Source: Lentisphaerae bacterium WC36
Lineage (GTDB): Bacteria > Verrucomicrobiota > Lentisphaeria > Victivallales > SZUA-371
Direction: 5' to 3'
Assembly: GCA_020683205.1 (NCBI GenBank)
Contig: CP085689.1
Coordinates: 1,240,001-1,304,000 of the forward strand
DNA: 64,000 nucleotides
The notes below the pieces were generated by a model that searched no databases, was not told the origin of the DNA, and was given only the letters and a program-made list of their open reading frames with translations. How positions within the stretch are numbered: the first letter of the stretch is position 1; every line of letters starts with the position of its first letter. The position numbers were made by a program, and so were the translations under genes. This document shows positions 33,718 to 42,603 of the stretch, one piece after another.

Positions 33718-33903
33718 GCACTTATTTTATTAAAAAAATTCTTAAATATTGATAAAAAAATAAATTATACTTAAATAGTATGAAATATTGTTTTTTTTAG
33801 TAACTAATTGTACTTTTTTTACAAACACAGTATAAATTAATTAAACATCATTTTGATAAAAGTTGAAAAAATTAAACAATAAAATAGATATGGAGAATTT
33901 ACA

Positions 33904-34554
33904 ATGAGTGATAATTTTAAGAAAAAAATACCTTGTTTTTTAGTAACTATAGCATTTATTGCTCTTATATACTCAGCATTAGGAGTCGGCAAATCTGTTA
34001 CAGATATAAGTTGTGATAAATCAGTAATGAAAATCAATAAAGTTAAAATGCAGAAAAATCCAAAAGCATTCTCGCATATTGGAATTACAGTCCCAAACTT
34101 AGAAAAAGCTGTAAAATTTTATACTGAAGTGATGGGTTGGTATGAAATAATGAAGCCTACAACGATTTTGGAAGAAGATGATACTGCTATTGGTAAAATG
34201 TGCATCGATGTATTTGGTCGTGGTTGGGGAAGCTTTAGAATTGCTCATTTATCAACAGCTGACCGTATCGGTATTGAGCTTTTTGAATTTAAAAAAAATT
34301 TACAACCGCAAAATAAATTCAACCCATTTCAAACTGGAATTTTTCATTTTAGTGTACAAGACCCAGATGTGGAAGGTTTAGCAAAGAAAATAGTTGAAGC
34401 GGGAGGTAAGCAAAGAATGCCAATTCGCTATTATTATCCTGGAGAAAAGCCATTTCGCATGGTCTATATGGAAGATCCATTTGGCAATATTGTTGAAATT
34501 TATTCGCATTCATATGAGTTAACTTATAGTTCTGGTGCATATCAAAAAAAATAA
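33904..34554 (+). CDS. VOC (glyoxalase-fold) protein with N-terminal membrane anchor
   Basis: 216 residues. Residues 11-27 (CFLVTIAFIALIYSALG) are a signal anchor, which is unusual for this fold. A single VOC domain follows (~57-205): FSHIGITVPNLEKAVKFYTEV, GIELFEFK, FHFSVQDPDVEGLAKKI and MVYMEDPFGNIVEIYSH. Metal ligands are probably H58, E123-type Glu, H150-type His and E199-type Glu by pattern (positions approximate). Substrate unknown; annotated relatives include lactoylglutathione-lyase-like and bleomycin-resistance proteins. Confidence 0.82.
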   Translation: MSDNFKKKIPCFLVTIAFIALIYSALGVGKSVTDISCDKSVMKINKVKMQKNPKAFSHIGITVPNLEKAVKFYTEVMGWYEIMKPTTILEEDDTAIGKMCIDVFGRGWGSFRIAHLSTADRIGIELFEFKKNLQPQNKFNPFQTGIFHFSVQDPDVEGLAKKIVEAGGKQRMPIRYYYPGEKPFRMVYMEDPFGNIVEIYSHSYELTYSSGAYQKK

Positions 34555-34585
34555 CGCTAAAAAATAAATTTTAAGATAGTTTGAA

Positions 34586-34618
34586 AATGAAGTTCATTAT
34601 TGTGAACTTCATTTTTTT
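34586..34618 (+). terminator. Terminator after the VOC gene
   Basis: AATGAAGTTCA / TGAACTTCATT, an 11-bp stem with 5-base loop, running into seven T. Confidence 0.88.
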
Positions 34619-34740
34619 ATTACAATTTTATTGCAAAAATAAACTGAAATATTTGAGTGTGAGAATATGCGATGTATATTAATTGAATGAAATAAATATA
34701 GATAGTCAATACTGCTAGTAGAGACTAATTAAAACCGATT

Positions 34741-36144
34741 ATGGATATTAATATGAATAATTATAGACTAGAATTTGATAGTATGGGGAACATTAATGTT
34801 CCAAATGATAAGTATTGGGGAGCACAAACTCAGCGTTCATTACACCATTTTGACATTGGTAATGATATTATGCCATTAGAAGTTGTTGAGGCGTTCGGGA
34901 TATTGAAAAAATCTTCAGCGATTGTGAACAATAAACTAGGCAAGCTTGATGATGAGTTAACAAAACTAATTGTTGAAGCTGCAGATGAAGTTATTGCTGG
35001 AAAATTGAATGACCATTTTCCACTGCACGTGTGGCAAACTGGTAGTGGCACACAGTCAAACATGAATGTAAATGAAGTTATTTCAAATCGAGCAATTGAG
35101 ATGGCAAATGGTGAAGTTGGCAGTCAAAAGCCGGTTCATCCAAATAATCATGTTAATATGTCTCAGTCTAGTAATGATACATTTCCAACCGCTATGCATA
35201 TTGCAGCGGTTAAAGCCTTAAAACATACTCTAATTCCAGCAGTGGCTAAATTACGTGATTCATTAGCTAAAAAAGCTGATGAATTTAATGATGTCGTAAA
35301 ATTAGGTCGTACTCATTTGCAAGATGCTGTGCCTTTAACATTTGGTCAAGAATTTGGTGGATATGTCGCTCAATTAGATGATGCACTAGAAAATATTGAA
35401 AATGTATTTCCTCAATTATACAAGTTAGCATTAGGTGGAACTGCTGTTGGCACAGGCCTTAATACTCATAAAGATTTCGCGAACGAAGTTGCCAAGCAAA
35501 TTGCTATAGAAACAAATGAGCCATTTGTGACAGCTCCAAATAAATTTGCATATTTAGCGGCACATGATTCGATTGTGATGGCAAGTGGCGCAATTAAAAC
35601 GTTGGCATGTGCATTGATGAAAATTGCTAATGATTTGCGTTGGTTAGGATCAGGTCCTCGTTGCGGTATTGGAGAGTTATTTTTACCTGAAAATGAACCT
35701 GGATCATCAATTATGCCAGGTAAAGTAAATCCTACGCAATGTGAAGCTATGACAATGGTGGCAATTCAAGTAATAGGATATGATGCAGCTATCGGTTTTG
35801 CCGGTAGTCAGGGCAATTTTGAATTAAATGTTTTTAAGCCACTGATGATCTTTAACTTATTAGAACAGATTCGCTTGATTAGTGATTGTTGCGATTCTAG
35901 TCGAGAATTTATGGTCGAAGGCATTAAATTAAATCATGAAAAAATTCAAGAGTATTTGGATTCATCATTGATGTTAGTTACGGCTTTAAATCAACATATT
36001 GGCTACAATAAGGCCGCAGAAATTGCTCATAAAGCATTTGTTGAAAATAGTTCGCTGAAAGAAGCAACTTTAGCACTAGGTTATTTAACTGAAGCCGAAT
36101 TCAATGAAATTGTTGATCCGAGTAAGATGGTGTCACCAAAGTAG
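34741..36144 (+). CDS. fumC: Class II fumarate hydratase
   Basis: 467 residues, normal length. Converts fumarate and malate in the TCA cycle. [49 protein letters not shown] and the signature [11 protein letters not shown] (321-331) are all present, with the catalytic Ser in the SS loop. A second in-frame ATG lies at 34753; neither start has a strong ribosome binding site. Monocistronic with a downstream terminator. Confidence 0.96.
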   Translation: MDINMNNYRLEFDSMGNINVPNDKYWGAQTQRSLHHFDIGNDIMPLEVVEAFGILKKSSAIVNNKLGKLDDELTKLIVEAADEVIAGKLNDHFPLHVWQTGSGTQSNMNVNEVISNRAIEMANGEVGSQKPVHPNNHVNMSQSSNDTFPTAMHIAAVKALKHTLIPAVAKLRDSLAKKADEFNDVVKLGRTHLQDAVPLTFGQEFGGYVAQLDDALENIENVFPQLYKLALGGTAVGTGLNTHKDFANEVAKQIAIETNEPFVTAPNKFAYLAAHDSIVMASGAIKTLACALMKIANDLRWLGSGPRCGIGELFLPENEPGSSIMPGKVNPTQCEAMTMVAIQVIGYDAAIGFAGSQGNFELNVFKPLMIFNLLEQIRLISDCCDSSREFMVEGIKLNHEKIQEYLDSSLMLVTALNQHIGYNKAAEIAHKAFVENSSLKEATLALGYLTEAEFNEIVDPSKMVSPK

Positions 36145-36167
36145 TTGATAAATAAAAAGTTTTTAGA

Positions 36168-36200
36168 AGGTATTTGCAGTAATGTAAATGCCTTTTTTTT
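36168..36200 (+). terminator. Terminator after fumC
   Basis: AGGTATTT / AAATGCCT with one T-G pair, then eight to nine T. Confidence 0.8.
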
Positions 36201-36258
36201 TAGCTATACTAAGTTAAAAATAAATTTATTGTGTTGACGATGAAAGTGTCATAGTTTA

Positions 36259-37041
36259 TTGGTTCTATTAATTAAAAGGAGGTATTATAAAAATGAGAAA
36301 AAATTTGTAATATTTACACTATTAATTGTTTTTTTATTAGCTATTTGTTCTTATTTTATGTGTGGAAAAGATAGGTTAAAAACTTTCTCTTATAAAAATT
36401 TAAAAATAACTCCATATTTAAATTTAGTTGATGAGTATGCGGAAAAAAATAAATTAATTCAAAAAAAATATGTTTTAGCGAGAATTGAACTTATGAGAAG
36501 GAAAAATGTCGGCAAAATGTTGAAAAGTTATTACAATCATGATTTGTCAGAAAACATTTCCTCAAATGCATTTGTTGTTATTCAGTTGTGTTCAACTCAA
36601 AGAAGTTTTGGAGACATTATCTTATTAGCTGATTACAGAAATGCTAAAATTACTAAAATAATTCATTTTGACTATAAAAATAATTATTTTAAAAAAGTTG
36701 ACACCATGAAGCAAATACCTTTAAAAATAACGTCTAATTTTAGAAAAATAATTGATATTTTAATTACCAATAGTCTTAAACGAGCAAAACTTAAAGATTT
36801 TGACATGTTTATAAAGTCTGTTAAAGGAGTAACACTTTATAACAGTAGTAATTGCTACAAATATGATGTTCTGGTTAAAGATTATTTAAAATTAGAGCAC
36901 TATAGTAGCCATATAATTATTGTAAATATTAGTGATCAACCAAGTTGGAGTAACCCCAATAAGTTTACTGCTGGTGGAACTTTGTATTTTGCTTATGATG
37001 CTTTTACCCATAAATATTTAAAGTCTTATTTGGGGCGATAA
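36259..37041 (+). CDS. Unknown anchored protein; start region frameshifted at an A-run
   Basis: The coding frame (to 37041) is open from TTG 36259 but has no ribosome binding site there. A strong AAGGAGG at 36277-36282 precedes ATG 36293, and that ATG is one base out of frame: it reads MRKNL-stop. With seven instead of six A at 36298-36303 it would read MRKKFVIFTLLIVFLLAIC, a natural signal anchor continuing the frame. So the gene is either phase-variable by A-run slippage, mutated, or carries a sequencing error. The ~245-residue soluble part (KDRLKTFSYKNLKITPYLNL...) has no recognised family. Confidence 0.6.
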   Translation: MVLLIKRRYYKNEKKFVIFTLLIVFLLAICSYFMCGKDRLKTFSYKNLKITPYLNLVDEYAEKNKLIQKKYVLARIELMRRKNVGKMLKSYYNHDLSENISSNAFVVIQLCSTQRSFGDIILLADYRNAKITKIIHFDYKNNYFKKVDTMKQIPLKITSNFRKIIDILITNSLKRAKLKDFDMFIKSVKGVTLYNSSNCYKYDVLVKDYLKLEHYSSHIIIVNISDQPSWSNPNKFTAGGTLYFAYDAFTHKYLKSYLGR

Positions 37042-37151
37042 ATTTAATGCTATTGAGTGATAATTTACTGGCATTAGAAAAAGATGGTGTGGTATTTAAT
37101 TACATCGCCGATGGTAATAAAAACATGATTTAATAAAAAGAGGACATATTT

Positions 37152-37589
37152 ATGCAAGATTATGAAGTGCCAGTTACTATTATTGCTTTGCTCGTAGGTG
37201 GGATATGTATTGGTGTATACATTAGCAAAATTATACGAAAACTTGATCGAAAAAGAGTAGCGGTTTATTTTGAGCAACGTAAGTGTAAACTTTTGACAAT
37301 GCCAAAGCCGACCTTTTTTCAATGTGATTTATTTTGTCGAGATACACGTCTTTATTATATAACTTATCAAGATGAAAATAATAATATTCATAGTGCATCA
37401 GTAAGAACTGCAATTTTTGCTAATGTATTTTTTTCAAATGATAAAATTATTTCAGATGTTTCTAGAGATATGCAACATAGTCTCAATGAGGAAAATACTA
37501 TTTTAAAGAAACAGCTTAAATATTTAGAAGAAGAAAATACCAAAATGCGTCAAGAGTTAGTGTATCTTAAAGCAACCTTACAAGATTAA
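37152..37589 (+). CDS. Membrane-anchored coiled-coil protein
   Basis: 145 residues. N-terminal membrane helix (VTIIALLVGGICIGVYI, ~8-24), a ~70-residue soluble part with four cysteines, then a coiled coil (~108-145: NEENTILKKQLKYLEEENTK and on). No family recognised. AAGAGG upstream of the ATG. Confidence 0.6.
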   Translation: MQDYEVPVTIIALLVGGICIGVYISKIIRKLDRKRVAVYFEQRKCKLLTMPKPTFFQCDLFCRDTRLYYITYQDENNNIHSASVRTAIFANVFFSNDKIISDVSRDMQHSLNEENTILKKQLKYLEEENTKMRQELVYLKATLQD

Positions 37590-37994
37590 GTTATAGTTTT
37601 TGATATAACATTATACAGCTATTTAGTTGCTGTTATATTTTTTTAGACCAAGAATGTTCTAAATACTTATAAGTAATGATTTTTAGCGTACTTAAAAGGA
37701 AAATATATACTTTTGAATATTTTTGAGCTTGATTTTTGTCAATAAGGGGAGGATATATTCTCGAGTTAAGGATATGTTTTAAGAATGATGAAAATTGTAA
37801 TATTCGCTAAACATATTATAAAATAATATTGTGTCGCGAATTATATTTTACGAATGAAGAAATTTCAATATTCAACTATCTTTCAAAGCGAGCAAGTTGT
37901 TTGTTTTAAAATGGGTTGAAAAAGAAATAATAAAATAATTTATTTGAATAAAATGAATTTTTCCTTCAATTTCAACTACATTGTCGAATTCGCA

Positions 37995-38022
37995 TGACAG
38001 TCTTGCTGTCACAGTTTTTTTT
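37995..38022 (+). terminator. Hairpin plus T-run, terminator-like
   Basis: TGACAG-TCTTG-CTGTCA, then CAG and eight T. It is ~400 bases beyond the nearest plus-strand gene, so it may end an unannotated transcript. Confidence 0.55.
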
Positions 38023-38101
38023 ATCTTGACTGGATGATACTGGATAAGTCTTTATAAAGTCTTTGTGTTTACAAATGTGTTTTTCATAGTTAAATTTTTT
38101 G

Positions 38102-38262
38102 TTATTTTGAACCATATGTAGCGTTAAGTGTGTTACGGTTAATTTCCAATTCTAATTTGCGTTTGTAAGATCCTTAAGCCGTGCTAATAAAAAGGAAACA
38201 AGTTATTAAGCCAATTAAAAAGAAGTAGTTGCTATAATAATATAATGAATTGATTTCTTCAT
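38102..38262 (-). pseudogene. Decayed small membrane protein (tentative)
   Basis: On the minus strand one frame reads a membrane helix, YYYSNYFFLIGLITCFLFIS in outline, then TA, a TAA stop, and continues in the same frame as GSYKRKLELEINRNTLNATY and a stop. Hydrophobic helix plus charged tail across a single in-frame stop is what a recently inactivated small membrane gene looks like. No start codon with a ribosome binding site is clear. Confidence 0.3.
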
Positions 38263-38293
38263 AAAAAACCTCCAATTAGATGAATTGGAGGTG
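38262..38293 (-). terminator. Terminator of the GH127 gene
   Basis: ACCTCCAATT / AATTGGAGGT, perfect 10-bp stem with 5-base loop and a T-run on the minus strand, 40 bases after the stop. Confidence 0.88.
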
Positions 38294-38332
38294 ATATAAA
38301 TGTTTTTAATAATATTTAAAAATATTTTTTAG

Positions 38333-40423
38333 CTATTCAGCAACAGGGAACATACTCATACGGTATTTTGTCGCATAGCTATATGGTACTAGATTAAATT
38401 CTTTTTGTTTGCTTGTATCAACCTCATAAATTTTGCCAGGCATTGTGAATGATCTGTTGTAGCGCCCAAAGCTGTAATTAATTGGCTGTAGTTTAGCAAT
38501 AATTTTTAACGGTGAAGGGTTTTTGCGGTTGAATGAGAAATTTTCATTTAAGGCTTCTTCATCGCGTTTAACTGCTAATAATTTTACTTCATTCACATTA
38601 AGAGCATAATTAAATTTTTCATTTTTATCTCCAGTGAAAGCAAATAGTAATGGACCATAGTTAACTGTAGCGTATGGACGGTTAGTTTCTTTTACTTCAT
38701 GACGTGGAAATGGTTTTTTAGCTAATGTTTTAATATAAGTTTCTTTGCCAGTGTTAATTTCTGGAGTCATTGCTAATTTTAAGTAAACATAATCTCCCGC
38801 ATTCCATTTTCTTGAAACACTTGCAAAACCATTTTTATCAATTTTAACTGGGACAATATCGCCATTAACTTCAATACTTGGATTTTTACACCATTTTGGA
38901 ATACGCATTGATAAAGTAAAGTTATCATTTTCTGCTTTTGGCTCAACGCTAATATTAATATCTTCAGTGAAAGGATAATTTGTTTTCATTGTGATATTTA
39001 CTTCATTACCACTTGGAGTGTAACTTTTTACTGTAGCTGGACCATATAAGCCGATGGCTAAACCATTATCTTTGCGCATAACCATTGTTGAGACGTAATT
39101 AGGTAGAATACGAGTAATATTACCTGCGCAGCAAGCAGGACGGTGAACATGCTTCATTTGTGTCATAGATGCTGGCTTATGACCCGAGATTTTCAATTTC
39201 GGTAAAGCATTTGCAACTTGAACATAAGCGTATTTTGAAAAATCATCACTTAATACGCCAAACCCTGCATTGAAAAATACTTTTTCTAAACGATCTAAGT
39301 AGATACTATTACCAGTCACTTCGAACATTTTTGCATTTGCCCACAAAAAGTCTGCACTGTTACAAGTTTCAGCAGCTTGAAATGCTTGGTCGCCACGGAA
39401 GTATTCATTTGATGAATTTACACCAATTGGTAGCATGTTGTATTTTTGCATTTGCTCATAGGCATTTACAGAAGCATTTAAGTAATCTTTATTACCAGTC
39501 CAAGAGTAAGCTGTAGCATATTGTTTTGCCATTTCATTATAAGTTACCCCATGAACACACATTGTTGTTGAGAAGTCCTTTTGCTCATTCCACTGACGAA
39601 CCATTCCTGATTCATTGCGCTTGAGAATATCAAGAGCTTTTTCTAAGATTTTTTTATTGCCAGTGTAGCGATAAACATCAAACATAACCTCAATATTTAC
39701 TAAGCGTCGACTGTTATGTAGTTCGATTGGAGTGATTGGATTTTTATCATTTGGACGATTGAAAAGAGGGAAGTTCAAATACATTTTTTCCAGCATGTCT
39801 AAATATTTTTTATCGCCAGTTTGTTCATATAGTGCTAAAACTCCACGATTAAAACATGCAACTGCCCAATAGTGTCCATTTGGATACTCTGGATTTCTGT
39901 TTGCAACGTTTGAGTTTTCTTTGAACATTACTTTTTTAATGTTTTTTTGATCAATATAATAATAGCCGCGAGGATCTTTTTTCGATCGTTCTACCGCACG
40001 GTCAATCGCGACAACGGCACGGTGCTCAATATTATTATCATCTAACATTGCACCCATACGGATTGTACCATCAATAAAATAACCAGTTTGCTCGTAAGGC
40101 CACCAAGTTTGACGCTTGTCATTGGTTTTTACTGAACTAAACCAGCCTTCATTACGAAAAATTTTATCATGTTTTTCCAATTCGCGCGAATAGTTTTCCG
40201 ATTGCATTTCAGCAACATTCCATAACCAGCCTTGAGGTTTAATTGACCCCATTGGTAGGCGCTCAAAATCTTGGTATGGCGCTTTTACTACTGATAAGCT
40301 ATGGCTTTTTTTATTAGCATTTAAACCTAGGCAACCATATTGAGCGAATGCAATAGAGCCCACGACAGATGCAAGTGTTAAAACTTTAACACTTGACTTA
40401 GAGAAAGAACTTTTCCTAATCAT
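38333..40423 (-). CDS. GH127 / DUF1680 glycosidase (beta-L-arabinofuranosidase-like), exported
   Basis: 696 residues. Signal region with lipobox-like AQYGC (C31), so probably a lipoprotein. The (alpha/alpha)6-barrel domain begins at LPMGSIKPQGWLWNVAEMQ. The family's Cys pair is present at C431-C432 (HRPACCAGNITR), part of the zinc/nucleophile Cys cluster of GH127. C-terminal beta-sandwiches (MRIPKWCKNPSIEVNGD; RPYATVNYGPLLFAF). Removes terminal L-arabinofuranose or a similar sugar; exact substrate not deducible. Monocistronic. Confidence 0.9.
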   Translation of the reverse strand: MIRKSSFSKSSVKVLTLASVVGSIAFAQYGCLGLNANKKSHSLSVVKAPYQDFERLPMGSIKPQGWLWNVAEMQSENYSRELEKHDKIFRNEGWFSSVKTNDKRQTWWPYEQTGYFIDGTIRMGAMLDDNNIEHRAVVAIDRAVERSKKDPRGYYYIDQKNIKKVMFKENSNVANRNPEYPNGHYWAVACFNRGVLALYEQTGDKKYLDMLEKMYLNFPLFNRPNDKNPITPIELHNSRRLVNIEVMFDVYRYTGNKKILEKALDILKRNESGMVRQWNEQKDFSTTMCVHGVTYNEMAKQYATAYSWTGNKDYLNASVNAYEQMQKYNMLPIGVNSSNEYFRGDQAFQAAETCNSADFLWANAKMFEVTGNSIYLDRLEKVFFNAGFGVLSDDFSKYAYVQVANALPKLKISGHKPASMTQMKHVHRPACCAGNITRILPNYVSTMVMRKDNGLAIGLYGPATVKSYTPSGNEVNITMKTNYPFTEDINISVEPKAENDNFTLSMRIPKWCKNPSIEVNGDIVPVKIDKNGFASVSRKWNAGDYVYLKLAMTPEINTGKETYIKTLAKKPFPRHEVKETNRPYATVNYGPLLFAFTGDKNEKFNYALNVNEVKLLAVKRDEEALNENFSFNRKNPSPLKIIAKLQPINYSFGRYNRSFTMPGKIYEVDTSKQKEFNLVPYSYATKYRMSMFPVAE

Positions 40424-40593
40424 TTTATTCCCTTATTTCTTAAGTTATTAAATTTATTATTTAGTAACGACTAACTAATTAATTCACTTTTAAAATATAA
40501 TCATTTTTCTAATAAAACCTAGCGTTAAGATAACATGAAATATTCTTATTACAAGGATTTAAAATAACTTTTTTTCTTTTGAAATGACAGATT

Positions 40594-41034
40594 TTAAAAG
40601 TTTATGATGTAATATTTAGCAATTTGATAGTTTTTACTTTTTCCTTCACTTAAGTAGAGAATTTCAAACGCATTATCTTTAGAAAAGAATGTTTTGAACT
40701 TGATAAAAAAGTAGGTGTTACCACGTTTGTCTGTGACTGTTTTTGTCTGTACTAGCGAGCGTGATCTTACTAACCCATAGGTTGCACGATCTTTTTTACA
40801 ATGCAGCAAGAAGTCGCTTAAGTTTTTTGCGTTTTTGAATTCTTGGGCTGTTTCTTGGTAGCATTGTTCGTATTTTTTGTGATCCATGGCAATTAACCAT
40901 TTTTCTGCTGTGTCAATTTGAATCTCTTTGTTTTCTGAACCTGAGAATAGCCAGCAGCCAGTTGTTGTTAGAGTCGAAAAAGTTATAGCAAGTAATGCTA
41001 TTGTCGAAAATATGAATTTTTTTAGAGTTGTCAT
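40594..41034 (-). CDS. DUF4019-type lipoprotein
   Basis: 146 residues. Lipobox TTTGC (C27). Mature part has the DUF4019 pattern: AEKWLIAMDHKKYEQCYQETA near the start of the domain, then RSLVQTKTVTDKRGNTYF and IKFKTFFSKDNAFEILYLS. An NTF2-like small periplasmic protein of unknown function. Confidence 0.78.
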   Translation of the reverse strand: MTTLKKFIFSTIALLAITFSTLTTTGCWLFSGSENKEIQIDTAEKWLIAMDHKKYEQCYQETAQEFKNAKNLSDFLLHCKKDRATYGLVRSRSLVQTKTVTDKRGNTYFFIKFKTFFSKDNAFEILYLSEGKSKNYQIAKYYIINF

Positions 41035-41177
41035 TTTTCTTTACTCCTAAAAAAGTTATTGTTAAAATAGCTTAATAATATCTAATGGTAAAAGATATCA
41101 TAAGCCTATTGTAAAAAAATAACAACTATTTATTAGCTTTTTGGTGAATATTTAGCAATTTTTTATCGCTGAGATCC

Positions 41178-42404
41178 TTAACGAGTTTTAGGAATTATAC
41201 CATTGAGGAGCGTTTCATAGCAAAGTTCAGGAGTTAAAGCAGCTAAAGATTGTCCTCGTGAAGTCATTTTTATGCCGCATTTTTCATTGCTATAAACTGC
41301 TAAAGTACTAATAACTCCATCATTTTCACGTAAAAATTCATCAAGCTTAATGCGAGACTTAGGAGCTCCCTTTGTCGCAATAAAGCGATGTTTGTCTGCT
41401 GTCTCACTAACAATGATGATAGTAATTTTTAGAATACGGCACAAATCGGCTAATGTTAATGTCTCTTCATTTTGAGATAAAATTTTACAGGTTTTGCCTA
41501 AAAGAATGTAATTTTTTCCTTTCTGCTTTGATAATAATGCTTTTTTATTCATACGAGTACCTTCTTCTACTAAAAAGTCTCCAAAAACATAGCTAAATGC
41601 AGTTAAGTCTCGTTTGGTGTCATCAGTTTCATATAAAAATAAATTTTTACGTTGGTCAGCTGGTAAGATTTTAGCATTTTGTTTAATATAGTCACGGTAT
41701 GGCATTTTTTGCATAGTGCCACCACAGATATAGTAAATTACTTTATTATCAGGTAAATCAGGATTATCCCTGTGGTGTGCATATTGTTCATTATCTCTCA
41801 TTCGAGATTCTGTTGAAAAGTCCTCAATAACGTATGATGTTCCTTCTGTCGTGAAAAAAACTTTTTCAGTATAAGCGATAGTAAAAAAATTTCTAAAGCC
41901 TTGAGCCAGTATTTTACGTGAGAAAAAATCAGCAAAGAACCATCCGTTGCAAGATAAAAAATGAAAAACAATATGATGTTGTTTATCAGTTGGAATTGCT
42001 CTTTTAAAAATATTTGCTAATTTATCATGTTGAATATGGTTTTGTCTTGATCTATATTCTCCACGCTCATAACAACCATATTTTTGACTAACCTCCAAAG
42101 ATCCTGGACTGCAGTGTGCGAAGATATAAATTTTTGCAGGTAATTCTAATTTTGAGCAGAGTTCATCATTGATAACTTTTATTGTACGAGCATAAGTAGG
42201 ATCATTTTTCAGATCAAAGTTAATTTTTATTAAATGAATATCTTGGTCGCCAATTGATTTCCTAACTCTACCAAGTTTTAATGTATTGTTTCCTGGTCCT
42301 AAAGCTTGGTCTGCCCAATCTGGTAGATTAAAAATATGTGCTTTTTCTCCTGGAACCATCTCTCCCGCAAAATTTATCCAGAAAACAGATTTGAATTGAA
42401 ACAT
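41178..42404 (-). CDS. Caspase-like (clan CD-type) protein, function unknown
   Basis: 408 residues, no signal peptide. The N-terminal half suggests a clan CD cysteine-peptidase fold: a beta-strand ending in KIYIFAHCSPGS (91-102) with H97 in the catalytic-His position, a helix (HDKLANIFKRA), then HIVFHFLSCNGWFFADFF (144-161) with C152 in the catalytic-Cys position. MARTX CPD (C80) and CHAT peptidases share this His-then-Cys arrangement after two hydrophobic strands. The C-terminal half (MNKKALLSKQKGKNYILLG onward) is of unknown type. Monocistronic beside the alpha-2-macroglobulin gene. Peptidase activity is inference. Confidence 0.55.
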   Translation of the reverse strand: MFQFKSVFWINFAGEMVPGEKAHIFNLPDWADQALGPGNNTLKLGRVRKSIGDQDIHLIKINFDLKNDPTYARTIKVINDELCSKLELPAKIYIFAHCSPGSLEVSQKYGCYERGEYRSRQNHIQHDKLANIFKRAIPTDKQHHIVFHFLSCNGWFFADFFSRKILAQGFRNFFTIAYTEKVFFTTEGTSYVIEDFSTESRMRDNEQYAHHRDNPDLPDNKVIYYICGGTMQKMPYRDYIKQNAKILPADQRKNLFLYETDDTKRDLTAFSYVFGDFLVEEGTRMNKKALLSKQKGKNYILLGKTCKILSQNEETLTLADLCRILKITIIIVSETADKHRFIATKGAPKSRIKLDEFLRENDGVISTLAVYSNEKCGIKMTSRGQSLAALTPELCYETLLNGIIPKTR

Positions 42405-42535
42405 TTTTTCACCTTATTTTTGTTGTGAAAAGGCTCTATTAGCTAAAACATTTCTTTAAATAATTTTACCTTTTAGCGCTAAATCATTTTTTACATTATA
42501 AAATTTAAAGATATGATTGTCAATGGTTTCTTGAG

Positions 42536-42575
42536 ATAAAAAAACCATTAGCACTATATGGAATAGTGTTAATGG
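42536..42575 (-). terminator. Terminator of the alpha-2-macroglobulin gene
   Basis: CCATTAGCACTAT / ATAGTGTTAATGG, 13-bp stem with one mismatch-type G-T, 5-base loop, and a T-run on the minus strand. Confidence 0.88.
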
Positions 42576-42603
42576 CCTTTAAAATTATTAGGAAAAATCA
42601 GCG

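Larger units (their letters stand above)
37590..38332. other. Long intergenic region with hairpin and decayed small ORF
   Basis: About 740 bases. It holds a plus-strand hairpin with T-run (37995-38022), an apparent broken small membrane-protein frame on the minus strand (38102-38262) and the GH127 terminator (38262-38293). Between 37600 and 37990 I see only AT-rich sequence and no ORF above ~21 codons with a ribosome binding site. Confidence 0.55.

Noticed and set aside
37047-37133. 28-codon ORF between the 36259 and 37152 genes
   Set aside because: No ribosome binding site, no recognisable motif and too short to support.
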